A DNA stretch of 64,000 nucleotides, taken from Sinonovacula constricta. Lineage: Eukaryota; Mollusca; Bivalvia; Cardiida; Solecurtidae. Positions 34,678 to 60,842 of this stretch are shown here, piece by piece; positions within the stretch are counted from its first letter, which is position 1; every line of letters begins with the position of its first letter. The notes under the pieces are model-generated. The model was not told where the DNA came from, searched no databases, and was given only the letters and a program-made list of their open reading frames with translations. The stretch is from positions 56,678,231 through 56,742,230 of the forward strand of contig CM017558.1 of the NCBI GenBank assembly GCA_007844125.1, written 5' to 3'. The position numbers and the translations under genes are program-made.

Positions 34678-35357
34678 CTAAGTTACGTTAATAATTAAGA
34701 AAAGCGAAAAGTCGGGAAACTAAAAATAGAATGGTAGATACTAATTACATTCCCAATCAACCATGAAAGGGAGATAATAAATTTAAAAGCAGTTAATCCA
34801 AGTAATGATTAAAGGGACATAACTATTAAAACAGGTTTTTATCTAAAGTTGACCCGGTTACTTATTTTTTAAATGAAGTTCTCTCATTAAGTTTAAGGCG
34901 ATGAGAATTAAATTGATACATCGCTTGGATTTAGAACATAATTACTACGCATTTGATCGTTACTGGGTAGTTGGGAGACATTGCAATCAAGGCGTTTCGG
35001 ACATTTTGGCAAAATAGTTATTGTCTGTTAATTTCTAGTTCTGTTAAGCGCTGTGTATTTTGCTGTTTAGAACAAGTATTATTTATCCCAATCAGAGATC
35101 CCCAATCCTTAATGAGTGTAACCTTTGTAAGTTAACATTGTGGATGAGAGTAACCAACTTGCATTTATAGAAATATACCACATCAATCAGTATATTGCAT
35201 ATTCAATCATTCGTTTGCCAACTTAGTTTAATGCAATAACCCTAAGTTTAGTTAAGATTTACTTTTTAATTATACAATGACTGAACAGATCTATGTGTGT
35301 GCAAAATATATTAAGTTCCTACTTTTGGGCAATCACCAAAGCAGTCTGTTTAAGGTA

Positions 35358-35392
35358 CCTCCCTCCCCCCTCCCCCTCCCCCCCCCCCCCCA
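35358..35392. repeat. C-rich homopolymer tract
   Basis: Runs of C with a few T, then CACACA. The copy at 58,880-58,927 differs in length and interruptions, as expected of an unstable tract. Confidence 0.9.
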
Positions 35393-35394
35393 CA

Positions 35395-35580
35395 CACCCA
35401 ATTAAAGCACTTTTGTACCTTTTAACGCACATGACCATTCTAAAGTGGTAACTGTTTTTGTCCTTTTTATGTCTTGTCTTTGAATGTGTGTCACTATTTC
35501 TTTAACTTCAATGTTTGTATCTTTGTCTAGTACTAGTTGATTTTATATATGCCGAGCGGATCTACTTTTCGTTTTGCAGG
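35395..35580 (+). repeat. Diverged Penelope-like 3' end, unit III copy
   Basis: 'gaccattctaaagtggtaactg…tttttatgtcttgtctttg…gtcac' parallels 'gaccgttccaaggcggtaactg…tgttatgtctcgtctctg…gtcac' at 26,680-26,750. Also present at 58,935-59,110 and, in part, 7,430-7,580. Confidence 0.4.
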
Positions 35581-36039
35581 TAATAATTATGTAACGTTTT
35601 AGCAATTATATTGTCATACAACACACATGGCAACGATACCTATTTGGGAGTTCTCAAAAGAAAATGCAGGCAGTTCACGTGTTAGGTAAGGTGATGGCCA
35701 TCTGTCCAAGATGTCATCGTTTTTTGTCTACGAAAGAGTGTAGGTGAATTATATTGAATATATCATTTTCTTGAATAAGTCCTGTTTTCAAAGATTTGAC
35801 GCAGAAAATATAAGATAAACAGCTTAATTTAAACAACGACAAATCTTGCTATCCAAGTGCCAAATGTGAGTTGTTCGCAGTATTTGAGACAAAACGGACG
35901 AAATGTCGCAGTATATGATTATCTGAAGTATAAATCAGGTATTTTAATATAATAGATGAAGCCTTACCCACTTGAAAATAAAATAGGAATGTTAGAGTTG
36001 AATCTGTCTTGTACAGCAAAGCCTTACGTTGATAGCTCA

Positions 36040-36130
36040 TGATGTTTTGAACGGCACAGGATTATGGTAGAGTAGTTGTATGGTAGATAGTAATGAAAGC
36101 ACAGATGTGGCGGGTCGATGTTGTGCCATT
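36040..36130 (+). pseudogene. Relic of FTP exon a upstream of receptor III
   Basis: 'gtatggtagatagtaatgaaagcacagatg…cgatgttgtgcca' aligns with the exon segment encoding RMVDGN…CCA in FTP1a (14,430-14,500, 42,775-42,825), with indels and no open frame. Same at 59,570-59,661. Confidence 0.5.
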
Positions 36131-36499
36131 AAAATGCAGCTTGCTTGCAGTACCTTTGGACATGGACAGCATTACGGTTGCTCATTTAATACCATATAAG
36201 AAATATATGTAACTTCTCCGCGCTATAACATAAAGTTTGGGATTTCTTCTATTTGTGAACGTCATTTAATAAAAAACTGTTCATATACAATAAGATTTTG
36301 AAATAGTTGTTAGTTGTCTGATAACGTTTTTTAACCATATACTTATTTATAAATAGGTAAAGGTATTAAAACGAAGGGCCGTCGTTTTGTTAATTGACAT
36401 TGCTTAAGCAATATGTTTGTTTTTTTTTGTAATTATTATTGTTATTTTGTAGTTAAATTGCTTTTTTCATCTAATGAAATCAATAATCGTTGGTTTGGT

Positions 36500-36650
36500 T
36501 ACAATCACTTTCTTGACATGACTGATCTTATAACAGCAACAACCAGAATGTCAGCATAAATTATAAAATTGAAGATGTCTCCACAATGTGCACCATAGGG
36601 TGACTGACTAATTGTAGTCTTTGAACAAGATATATTAACTTAAGTTAAAT
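36500..36650 (+). pseudogene. Relic of FTP exon b upstream of receptor III
   Basis: Matches the last two thirds of the relic at 8,103-8,331 ('tttcttgacatgactgat…ataacagcaacaacca', 'attgtagtctttgaacaagat') with stops. The donor AAAT|gtaaat is still present here, unlike in the copy upstream of receptor II. Confidence 0.6.
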
Positions 36651-37319
36651 GTAAATAGAACCACTATAAATAGGTTTTAAACTCTTGTGTATATGCAAAT
36701 GGACGCGTAGATGGGTTCGTGTGTAGGTAGTTATGATATCAAGTTTGTGGGCTTTTCTTTTCGTTTTTGTACCAGTTATTTATATAAAGAACATTTATAA
36801 GAAGTGTCACGAAACCCGTACTTCTAATATGAAGAATAATGTTAATGAATTTTCAAATTTTACACTTAGACACCTACTTCAATTTAAATTTATTCTGACG
36901 TTAAGGGAAAAATAGCTTTGTTGGTTTCTGAAATCCAGTGTCCCAGGAAGTGTGTGTACTCAAGGGTAACAGTGATACATTACACACATAAGAAATAAGG
37001 TGCATCTATGATTTCAAAACATATATGTACACTTAACCAGCATACCATTCGTGTTTATTAGACATGCCAGCATATGTTTGCTTCCTTTCAAAACTGGGTT
37101 TCGTAGATATCACTGAAAAAGAATCATTGTAAATAGGACGGCTATATAGATTATTTTCTAGAATTTAATTTTCTCTGTAACACAGTGACTTGTAATGCAT
37201 AAATGCAATTGCTCTGGAGCTATAAAAGTAGAGTGAGTACACACACGTATAGCTGCACATATAATACTTAGCAGGATTTTGATATGGAATATAGATTTAT
37301 ATATTTATTTTGTTGACTT

Positions 37320-38815
37320 TAAATAAATAAAGACTAAAACTGGATTTGAAACTGCAACTTTTCATAAACAAAGACCATTCTACGATTAGTCACTTCGCTA
37401 CTGTAGTTACTTTCTAAATACATTTCCAACATCATATCGAAAGAAAATTTACGGATGTTTCCGATTATTTACTTATCGTTTTCGTGAAGCATACGGAAAA
37501 GACCGAATATTCATTGAGTGTCATTTCAATGATACCAAATAGCATGGCACGTTGAACTTTTCGACAAAGTTATTGCTATTTTTCGGTCGTACACAAGACA
37601 CACAATGAAATTCAGTTTTTTAACAGTTTGTAAATCGTTTACCGTTTAAGGAATTCCGCGAATATAGAACCAGTTAAATCTTGCCAAATAATACAATTCA
37701 TTTGGCAACAATGAAATGGCAGCTCGTGAGATTTCCTAATGACTCGATGATCTAACCGACTAGATGTTAACGGGGTCTCGGTGTTTGAAATTGATTAATC
37801 AATTATTAACAACGTTTGACAATTACGATTAGTAATGTAAAGGATAATATGTTCTACTTCTAATCTTCAAATCACAGGTTTGAAATCATTTTATAATATA
37901 TATTTCTTGCTCTATAAAATTATACAATTTCTTTTACTTTAAAATGCACTAAGTCAATGTTTAAATATTAGCATACTTTTAAACAGTGAATACCTCTAAA
38001 TTGTATTTTGGCGAGTATTCCTTGTGTGTAACTTATTCTTTTTCTAATTGTTAACCTTTTTAAATGTTATATTATACAATTGTAAAATATATCTGTTTGA
38101 AAGAACATCGTTTCATTATCTAAAAAATAGTGAAAATACTCCAAAACGTAGGAGCAGTATGCTATTCTCTGTAATATATTTGTATCCATGTTGTTTATTT
38201 TCTCTGTAACTTTGTGAGTAGGAATACATGACACTGTTTGTTTATCTTCCCACAAACAGTATTTAAGTTATCTGGAGAGGTGTCCAATTGCAGCAGATAT
38301 ATTGCTGTGTTGTTTTTTTCTGAGTAGTTTGCCGTACACACCTGGCGTAGTACCACATCAAGTACATTGTCCTAGCATTGAACTGGGAACTACCATTATG
38401 TTTGAGGGTTGGCAAGAGAGCTATACTACTACCTTTTTAACGATTTTAGTATGTAACGGCCCGGGACCGAACACGGAACTTACAGTTCCAAAAACAGTGA
38501 TTATATAAATAATGTGAGTACGAACATATATTTGCACACGTACAATTTTCAGCAGGATTTTCATGTGGAAGATAACATTAAATAGGCTGGTTTTATAGAG
38601 TAAAATTGAAGAATACAGCTGGATTCGAACCTGCAACCTTATATTGATATAACACACGCTTGAATACAAAGCTACGGTAGTTACTAAATAACCATTGTTT
38701 TATGAGCATTTTCATCCATACACATATATGGAATTAACAGACTTTTTATTTATCGTTTTCTTGAAGAATACGGACTGTACCGACTATTCATTGAGTGTCA
38801 TTTCCTAAAAATAAT
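37320..38815 (-). repeat. Pair of tRNA-like composite repeats, unit III
   Basis: Two copies (37,320-37,550 and 38,455-38,815). The second has the clearer minus-strand B-box GGTTGCAGGTTCGAATCCAG near 38,621-38,640, with an A-box-like GTAGCTTTGTATTCAAGC ahead of it. The two copies also share the flank 'cagcaggattttga/catgtggaa', so a unit of over 500 bp was duplicated in tandem. Confidence 0.45.
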
Positions 38816-39106
38816 TTGACATGTGTAGATAATCCGAATTCGACGAGCCTTTCATTTTAATGTTTATTAACATTATTAATAAACGGTAGGTAACATAGCC
38901 TAAATTTATGTATTCACCTGCTATATAGTTGTATGTTGTTTGCTTTGAATATGGGTATAGGGAAATGGCGTAGAGGTAACAACCATGAGGTATAAATCAA
39001 GTATGTTAAATTAAAAACCCGTAGCAGGCATTCATTATATTTATATTTGACTTGAGTCGTACTCACAACTTTGAATAGAAATAAATGATGAAAATATACA
39101 ATAAAT

Positions 39107-39403
39107 ATGCAAAATGCAAAAGGGCGGCGACTTTTCTACAATGCTGACAAGTGCAAGGTTATGGTTTTCAATGACAAACGCAAATCTAAGGGAGGATTTA
39201 TGCTTGCAAATAGAAATAGGTTTATAAAAGAGACATCAGAATATTTACATTTGGGAAGTTTATGTGATAACGAGCTCTCGTGTGAGGCTAATATGACAGA
39301 AGCTGATAAGAATTACGCGAAACATATTAAGAGTTATGTGTCAATAGCCTGGATCCGTTTTCTCTTAACTCATTTAAATTGCAAACCATCTACAGTATCG
39401 TGA
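39107..39403 (+). pseudogene. LINE reverse transcriptase relic, copy 2
   Basis: 98-codon open fragment: FYNADKCKVMVFNDKRKSKG and ETSEYLHLGSLCDNELSCE resemble the thumb region of non-LTR (LINE) RTs, normally KCKVM.F…..YLG. No catalytic motif and no flanking RT sequence remain. The same fragment, broken, is at 10,010 and 62,450. Confidence 0.55.
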
Positions 39404-40628
39404 TCCTGAAGTCACTCTGTGTGTGGGAGATTTGAAGCTCAAATGCGTGTCAAGACCACTGACACTGGAGAGGGCGCACCCATTTGCATTAAGCATATTT
39501 AGGGTCTCCGACGTTCAACTTGTACGTCATTTGCAACGGCTGCTTTGCCAACGCCTTCGATAGAGGCTACAATCAACTACAATAAGCTACAGTTATTTGG
39601 TCAGCTCGTCTGAAACTGAAACGTCTCAGTAGATATTTCATCGGAGACACACAAAAGACAGGTTTCTCTTCAAGCATTTAAAAATACTTTCGCAGCGCAT
39701 GTTATGCGCAGAGATATCATTTTTCGAACATAGAATATGCGTAAGACATGTTGTTTGTGTAAACGAGTACGTTTGCTTTGAACAATTCACTTGTACTTCC
39801 CCAATGGAGTAGTGTCATGGGATTTTCAGGCTGTCACCGCCATCGTCATGATCATCATCATGATCATGTAATTGTAGTTATCCTTTATTTACTTTGCACA
39901 TTATAATCGTGCGTAAATTCTTACCTTTCGGTAAGAATTTTCTCCTATGTCATATTTGCAATTTACACCATTTTTTTAATTATTACCACAAACACTTTCA
40001 TTCCCTCCATCATCATCACCACCACCACCATCTTTATTATATTCGTCCTTATTATTACTAGTGTCATCACAGTTACAATCTATAGTTGTAATATAGTAAT
40101 ATACTGTCGACTTTCCTGCGATATATTTATAGTTTCCCTTTTACTTACTATAAATGGTAATATATATTGCTCTGTTCGAATGTTAATATTATATACCCAT
40201 CAAATTACTAGACATTAATGAAAGCCATCTTCATGAAGATCTAGAACAAAGCCGAAAAGTAAATACGTTTTAATTTATATTTTTGTCGGAATTATTATTA
40301 AAATAAATAATGGTTAATAAGTAACAGTTCGTTTTAATTAATTAACATTTTCTTCTGCGGTTTATCATTTCACCCCTGAACAGTATATATAAATTAAACA
40401 AAGTAAAAAGAAAGAAAAACTACACTAAAGCAAGCCTCCAGTTAGAATTAAACCATATGTTTCTGTGCACTTTTCATTTGTAATTTTCATGAGGCAACCA
40501 ACTTTCAGTTTAGTATGCGTAACAGAATGCTTTCCCTACTCGAAGTGAAATGGGTTCTCTGATCATTTAAACATTATCGAATTGTGGCTATACAAACAAA
40601 GAGCTAACTAAATAAACACTGTGTTGAT

Positions 40629-42104
40629 AAATCAAATGGGAAAGTGACAACAAACATGATTTTATTGTAACGAAAAACATATTATAAATAAAACTGTTGG
40701 TCTAGTGATAAGGCTTTTGTCTTTATAATACTTTGTTCGGTTCTTTCATGACAAACATAATAACGCAGTCTATTTATAGCGCATCGCACGCTGTCTGCAT
40801 AATAAGTGGAAGTATTTATCACAGTATTTATGACAGTCTCCGAAATCTTATATTTTAATTATATATTTTAAATATGTGTTCGTATTTTATATATAAAAGC
40901 ATTTGATAAAATATGCTTTTAACAAACAATGAAAAAAAAAATGATCTGAGAAACCTCTTATTAGACATTTTGACATTGGTTAAGGGGTTATTAGTTATCA
41001 GCGTTCATTAATGGGTTCGAACAAGTCCTATTTATTTTTGCTTCTGCATCTCCCTATCCATTTAACCAATATACTGACTTAAACTTTACTATAACAGGAC
41101 ACATTATAAGGATAATGCACCTCTCTTAACTGTATTTGAGAAGTGCAATGAAAAATGGACGCTCAAACTATAACAACTATAAGGAAGGCAATATGAAAGT
41201 GGAGATTAAATTTAAAATTTAAGAATGATAGTATACATCTGATCATTCCTAGGTTGGTACGCAGGCCATACATCACTATACACAAATACTTAACGAAGCT
41301 ACAATGAAGCCAACCCCACTCTGACCTGGGAGATAACGTCCCCGGGTCTACACTTCCTTGTTCAGTGGTAGGGATTACTCCTATTTTGGCATAACTTTGA
41401 TGACTATGTGTGTGTTATAATCGTTCATTATAAACATTCCATTTACGGAATATGTGTTTGGTATATTAGTATTAAACATGAAATTATAGATTTAGAGTGG
41501 CATAAGTATTCACTTAAAGAGGAATACAAAAGTAAGTTATTCAGAATCAGTTCCTGATAATATGAAAAGTCTTGTTGAAAACATTTGCCATATAATTCTG
41601 GTATTTATGTTTTTGTGATAGATAATGAAGGCTATACTAATTAGGGTAAAGGGAATGTCGTACTGTTTACTTTCTATACTTAATTCAAACCAAAACGAAA
41701 TGCAGTGCAGTATTTTTAATATTTTAAACTTAGTCCTTTTGGAGGTAGCATTTTGATATATTATGATACGATTGTTCATTGACAAACATCGTATAAGGAT
41801 AGGCTGAAGGATTATAAAGATCAACATATAAACGTACGCATCAATTCCGAGGAACTTTAAATTTTACGATGCAATTAACATCAAGTTAATTATTCTGAAA
41901 ATTGATTATTTTTATGTCAATTTCTCTGAACTTTGTCTTTCTTTAAGTTGAAAGTACTTCCCCAGCTCTTTCTCTATTTGTTTTACGTTTATTTCTTAAT
42001 ATGTGTATCTTGTAAATTGATTTCGAACGAAAATATCATTTCCTTAACCAACTGCATAGAAAATTATTTTATTTGACCAAGTGTTTGTTGTTATTTAACA
42101 GAAA
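40629..42104. other. Immediate upstream flank of receptor III
   Basis: Non-coding; resembles 12,360-13,884 upstream of receptor II ('ggtacgcaggcca', 'accccactctgacct'). Its duplicate should continue beyond the right edge of the window. 'ttgttatttaacag' just before the start codon looks like a 5' UTR acceptor. Confidence 0.5.
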
Positions 42105-54732
<12,628 letters not shown>

Positions 54733-54810
54733 CACATCCCTGTACAATCAGTAACGTCGTTGTCTATTGTGTCGTTTGTACTTGTGCAATGCTGTAATTA
54801 AGCATCTGAG

Positions 54811-54816
54811 ATTAAA
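54811..54816 (+). terminator. Poly(A) signal of receptor III (ATTAAA)
   Basis: ATTAAA 79 nt after the stop, followed by 'cgttttgttgttgtgtgttg'. Same arrangement in I and II. Confidence 0.55.
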
Positions 54817-54829
54817 CATACTCACACTC

Positions 54830-55518
54830 GTTTTGTTGTTGTGTGTTGTTTTGAGAAATAATTGTATTGTTAAGTATCTTTCTGTTAAAGCAAGGTATCG
54901 AAAACGCTTTTTATTAATGTCATACAAAAAAACATAATAAGTTCTCACCTTACCCGACAAACCAACATTACGATTGCCATATATACGTCTCTGATGTCTG
55001 GGTTTGGGTTTTAAATAGTATGTTCATATTCAGAACAAATATTAGGTATACAAATATGTACCATTCCATGGAAAAATATCTTTACGAAAATGCGATCTTT
55101 TAGGTTTGTTCATTCACTTAAATTAAAGGCTTGTTAAAGGTGGTATTTGACAGTTTTTCTATATGAAATACATGTAACAATACATTATAATTGTTTGAGG
55201 GAATATGGGCGTGCTTTTTCGAAAACTCATACTTAAGTCTAAGAAAGGACGCTTTGACACTTTTACTAAATATTAAGACAGTACAAATCGTGAAATGATC
55301 CACCCTGTTTTCCTATGTAATAGATAAATCAACACGAGGGGGATTTCCGCTTGACTAGGAAGCGATTTCAGAGTGGATTACTCTATGATGATATAACATG
55401 TTCTCAAAGTAAGAGATTACCTGATTTTCTTTATTTAAAACTAGCTTATTGTGCAGCGTGGCTCAGATATGAAATACAAGTTTATAAGTGTAACCGAGTG
55501 TTCTTTATATTAAAGTTC
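54830..55518. other. 3' flank of receptor III
   Basis: Near-identical to 27,300-27,986 after receptor II. No gene; the open frame in the II copy is shifted here. Confidence 0.6.
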
Positions 55519-55922
55519 AAACTGGTAGGTTGGGTTCAATAAGTAAAGTTCATAGTAGGATTCTATATCATTTTATGTAGATCTTAATCTTAGAATAAAG
55601 TCCAACAACAGTACTGTTGATCTAAAAGAAATAAACAAATCCTGTAACATAAACTGAGCAATATAATAAGATACAGATAGTAATTACAATATTACATAGT
55701 TACTTTCAAAACAGAATGTTTACAGTCGATGATTTATAATATATTTAACTTTAAAACAACCATGATAAGAGGCCTTTCTTAAAACGTAATTATGCACAAT
55801 GAAATGTTTAGAATTTATAATATTCTACTTAAATCAACAACAACAATGACATAGATGGAATATAGAATTTAGTTCTTATCTTATCTTAATCTTATAATAT
55901 AAGTTCTTTAACCTACCAGTTG
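55519..55922. mobile_element. MITE-like element with 13-bp inverted ends, copy 2
   Basis: AAACTGGTAGGTT at the left, AACCTACCAGTTG at the right (last base changed). Same element as 27,987-28,385. Confidence 0.45.
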
Positions 55923-58379
55923 TGGACTGGTCCCTTTCTTTCTAGACTCTCAGGGGTGAGCGTGACTGGGAACAAGGATGCTTATATTGTTCCAATCTCT
56001 ACTGTTGGTTGCTAAGTTACTTAAATAATTAAGAAAAACGTAAAGGCGGGAAACTAAAAATATAATGGTAGATACTAATTACATTCCCAATCAATCATGA
56101 AAGGGAGATAATAAATTTAAAAGCAGTTAGTCCAAGTAATGATTAAAGGGACATAATTATTGAAACAGGCTTTTATCTAATGTTGGGATGATATCTCTTT
56201 AAGAAACACATACGATTTGCCAATTTTGACATACACCCGCACGTGTACACCGCGCACACACACGCATACACTGGCAATTGCTCTGATCGGTTCTTAGTTA
56301 AGTTTACAAGAAAAATTGATGCAGAGCATCAACTGCGCCGGAAATAATGAGTCAGAAAACTAAGCATATGCATTTCGAACGCCTGAGCTGTTTTACTTTT
56401 AGAAATGAACCAAAGATGTAATATGGAGCAAATGCAACCCCGGACAAGATGATATCAACACCTTAAGATCTTGATGCAAGGTATGTTGACACAACATGTA
56501 TAGCAATTTATATTAAAAAAAAGAATAATTAATGAGACAGAGACTGACAGACAGGCAAACAAAGAGACCGACAGACAAACAGAGAGATAGACGGAGAGAT
56601 AGACAGACAAACATAAAAACAGACAGGCAGTCAGGTAGGCAGGCAGACAGGCAGACTGGCAGACATACAGATTTCGTCGCCGAGAATATTGGAAAGTCCA
56701 AGCTATATCCATGAAATAATGCAACCAGTCTTCAAAAACAAATGAACATCAAACATGCTTGTAAATGTTGCATATAACATGAGCAATTCACTCGATATAA
56801 TAAAAACTAAGAAATGTATACGTGATAAACTTTGGTCAATGCTTTTTTCTTTAAATTACGCCTGACAGTACTGATTCGGAAATTATAGACATTGCGTTTG
56901 AATGTCGAGTTTAATGTGTATATTCAAAGCATTTTTCAAAAGAAACAATTTAAATACTTGATTGCGTTATTCACGTTGACAATGAAACTTTCTACAATGT
57001 TCAGGAGTTACGAAACGGTGTACCAAGACCGAAGCGTAGCAGATGTTGCGCGGGAAATCTTTACAGCATGCCACAAAATTATGTATTTCGACATATTCTT
57101 TTTTTGCAAAAATAGTTTGCGGATAAATGAAACGACCCTTACAGTTAAAGCGACATTTTTATAACTAAATTAGAAATCAGATAATTATTAGAACACTCTT
57201 ATTAAAATACTCTAGGATACACAATAAAAAGATATGACAAGGTTCTATGAGTATGGCATCATATATAATATTTGCAAAGGCACCATGCAAAAGTAATAAC
57301 ATGCCAGTCAAATGTACAACAAAACTGAGACGATATATTATATAAAATATGGAAAGACCAACAGTTACCGCCTGAAAACAGTCGCAAAAGGACCGAATGG
57401 GTACTTAAACCGGTTTTACAGAGCTATTACCTCGCACCTCCTAATGGGATTTTCAAATGCAGGCAGTCAAACGAAAACAGATACATGAAAAGACAAAACT
57501 GTACAAGTGATTAGGTATTCTTTAAGCTAACTTTTAACGTCATTAAAACGGAAATCGTGAGGTTATAAAAGTAGCGCACTTCCTTTGATTTTTGGATCAA
57601 TATTTCCTTTAGGAAGAGGTATACATAACTCTTGATCGTCAAATAAAGTAAACATTTATCTAAAGACAAAATACGCATAGAATACTCGTTGAAGCATGTT
57701 GTTTATGGGCACATTAAAGTGATTTACCAAAGCCCAAGGTAAGTCAAAGGAAAATACTTATAAAAATCCAGATAGAAGGACACAATGACAACATAGATTA
57801 CATGTGCGAGAAGATTATTACGACCTCCATATTGCACAAGTCGCATTGTTTTAATCATGAATAAGAACATATTTATTACTGGATGACAAACACAAATTCG
57901 TCTGACTAAACAGGAAGTTTAGGGTAAAATGACTAATATCTGATCCATAATAAGATTTCCATTTGCATTAATGTTCAACCTAACAAGGGCAATATAGAGG
58001 AGCCACAACAGGGAAATAATAATCCATACCAATGTTAAAGTTCGCGAATTAATTTGATGTTTTAGATGCTCGGTAAACAACGTATTCTTCCGAGGCTGGT
58101 ACATCGACAATCTACATGACACAGCCTCGCGGTAGCAATCCCTACTTTGAATAAATAGATACCGTCACCAGAACTTGACTTTCTTGCTGACTGATAGGAA
58201 CCACTTACACCATTTGTTTATTTTAAGGTAAGTAATAAAATGTAGAGGCACATTTTTTTAATATGCAAAATATTGTTTTCAATGCATCCACATACACAAA
58301 GGGCTAACATTTTTACAAAAAGTACACAAGAAAAATTTGTAATTAATATCAGTGTCACTTTTAAAAATAAATATTCTGT
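55923..58379. other. Intergenic DNA after receptor III
   Basis: 55,990-56,200 matches 34,678-34,850 and marks the Gypsy-free site. 56,200-58,379 resembles 4,980-6,280 after receptor I and is missing between II and III. It holds a short CA repeat (56,230-56,275), the GACA-type tract and no supported gene. The 90-codon frame at 56,892-57,164 has no recognised motif. Confidence 0.6.
56532..56665. repeat. Imperfect GACA/GGCA tetranucleotide tract
   Basis: 'gacagacaggcaaac…cagacaggcagtcaggtaggcaggcagacag'. Homologous position near 5,335 has five units. Cys/Leu-rich minus-strand frames across it are artefacts. Confidence 0.9.
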
Positions 58380-58879
58380 TATTTTTTAAATGAAGTTGTT
58401 CTCATTAAGTTTAAGGTGATGAGAATTAAATTGATACATCGCTTGGATTTAGAACATAATTACTACGCATTTGATCGGTACTGGGTAGTTGGCAGACATT
58501 GCAATCAAGGCGTTTCGGACATTTTGGCAACATACTTATTGTCTGTTAATTTCTAGTTCTGTTAAGCGCTGTGTAGTTTGCAGTTTAGAACAAGTATTAT
58601 TTATCCCAATCAGAGATCCCCAATCCTTAATGAGTGTAACCTTTGTAAGTTAACATTGTGGATGAGAGTAACCAACTTGCATTTATAGAAATATACCACA
58701 TCAATCAGTATACTGCATATCCAGTCATTCGTTTGCCTACTTAGTTAAATGCAATAACCCTAGGTTTAGTTAAGATTTACTTTTTAATTATACAATGACT
58801 GAACAGATCTATGTGTGTGCAAAATATATTAAGTTCCTACTTTTGGGCAATCACCAAAGCAGTCTGTTTAAGGTACCTA

Positions 58880-58927
58880 CCTCCCCCCTCCCCCCTCCCC
58901 CCTCCTCCCCCCCCCCTCGCACACACA
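58880..58927. repeat. C-rich tract, copy 2
   Basis: Runs of C and T followed by CGCACACACA; longer and differently interrupted than 35,358-35,392. Confidence 0.9.
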
Positions 58928-59569
58928 CCCAATTAAAGCACTTTTGTACCTTTTAACGCACATGACCATTCTAAAGTGGTAACTGTGTTTGTCCTTTTTA
59001 TGTCTTGTCTTTGAATGTGTGTCACTATTTCTTTAACTTCAATGTTTGTATCTTTGTCTAGTACTAGTTGATTTTATATATGCCGAGCGGATCTACTTTT
59101 CGTTTTGCAGGTAATAATTATGTAACGTTTTAGCAATTATATTGTCATACAACACACATGGCAACGATACCTATTTGGGAGTTCTCAAAAGAAAATGCAG
59201 GCAGTTCACGTGTTAGGTAAGGTGATGGCCATCTGTCCAAGATGTCATCGTTTTTTGTCTACGAAAGAGTGTAGGTGAATTATATTGAATATATCATTTT
59301 CTTGAATAAGTCCTGTTTTCAAAGATTTGACGCAGAAAATATAAGATTAACAGCTTAATTTAAACAACGACAAATCTTGCTATCCAAGTGCCAAATGTGA
59401 GTTGTTCGCAGTATTTGAGACAAAACGGACGAAATGTCGCAGTATATGATTATCTGAAGTAAAAATCAGGTATTTTAATATAATAGATGAAGCCTTACCA
59501 ACTAGAAAATAAAATAGGAATGTTAGAGTTGAATCTGTCGTGTACAACAAAGCCTTACGTTGATAGCTC

Positions 59570-60181
59570 ATGATGTTTTGAACGGCACAGGATTATGGTA
59601 GAGTAGTTGTATGGTAGATAGTAATGCAAGCACAGATGTGGCGGGTCGATGTTGTGACATTAAAATGGAGCTTGCTTGCAGTAACTTTGGACATGGACAG
59701 CATTACGGTTGCTCATTTAATACCATATAAGAAATATATGTAACTTCTCCGCGCTATAACATAAAGTTTGGGATTTCTTCTATTTGTGAACGTCATTTAA
59801 TAAAAAACTGTTCATATACAATAAGATTTTGAAATAGTTGTTAGTTGTCTGATTACGTTTTTTAACCATATACTTATTTATAAATAGGTAAAGGTATTAA
59901 AACGAAGGTCCGTCGTTTTGTTAATTGACATTGCTTAAGCAATATGTTTGTGTTTTTTTGTAATTATTATTGTTATTTTGTAGTTAAATTGCTTTTTTCA
60001 TCTAATGAAATCAATAATCGTTGGTTTGGTTACAATCACTTTCTTGACATGACTGATCTTATAACAGCAACAACCAGAATGTCAGCATAAATTATAATAT
60101 TGAAGATGTCTCCACAATGTGCACCATATGTTGACTGACTAATTGTAGTCTTTGAACAAGATATATTAACTTAAGTTAAAT
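59570..60181 (+). pseudogene. Relics of FTP exons a and b in the right-hand block
   Basis: FTPa relic at 59,570-59,661 and FTPb relic at 60,031-60,181 (donor AAAT|gtaaat kept). They repeat 36,040-36,650 with a few substitutions. Stops and indels rule out coding. Confidence 0.55.
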
Positions 60182-60842
60182 GTAAATAGAACCACTATAA
60201 ATAGGTTTTAAACTCTTGTGTATATGCAAATGGACGCGTAGATTGGTTCGTGTGTAGGTAGTTATGATATCAAGGTTGTGGGCTTTTCTTTTCGTTTTTG
60301 TACCAGTTATTTATATAAAGAACATTTATAAGAAGTGTCACGAAACCCGTACTTCTAATATGAAGAATAATGTTAATGAATTTTCAAATTTTACACTTAG
60401 ACACCTACTTCAATTTAAATTTATTCTGACGTTAAGGGAAAAATAGCGTTGTTGGTTTCTGAAATCCAGTGTCCCAGGAAGTGTGTGTACTCAAGGGTAA
60501 CAGCGATACATTACACACATAAGAAATAAGGTGCATCTATGATTTCAAAACATATATGTACACTTAACCAGCATACCATTCGTGTTTATTACTGGGGTTC
60601 GTAGATATCACTGAAAAAAAATCATTGTAAATAGGACGGCTATATAGATTATTTTCTAGAATTTAATTTTCTCTGTAACACAGTGACTTGTAATGCATAA
60701 ATGCAATTGCTCTGGAGCTATAAAAGTAGAGTGAGTACACACACGTATACCTGCACATATAATACTTAGCAGGATTTTGATATGGAATATAGATTTATAT
60801 ATTTATTTTGTTGACTTTAGATAAATAAAGACTAAAACTGGA

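Larger units (their letters stand above)
34860..40628. repeat. Segmental duplication, copy 1 (upstream of receptor III)
   Basis: Aligns almost base for base with 58,380-64,000 (offset about 23.52 kb, later shortened by two deletions in the right copy of about 33 and 148 bp). Over long stretches only isolated substitutions are seen. It includes two lectin exon relics, two tRNA-like repeats and the LINE relic. Confidence 0.9.

Noticed and set aside
35849..36040. 63-codon minus-strand frame repeated at 59,380-59,571
   Set aside because: Conserved only because the whole block is a recent duplication; it lies next to a lectin relic on the other strand and has no motif.
36733..36915. 60-codon + frame repeated at 60,264-60,446
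   Set aside because: Same reason: near-identical non-coding duplicate; the older homologue near 8,410-8,470 does not keep the frame.
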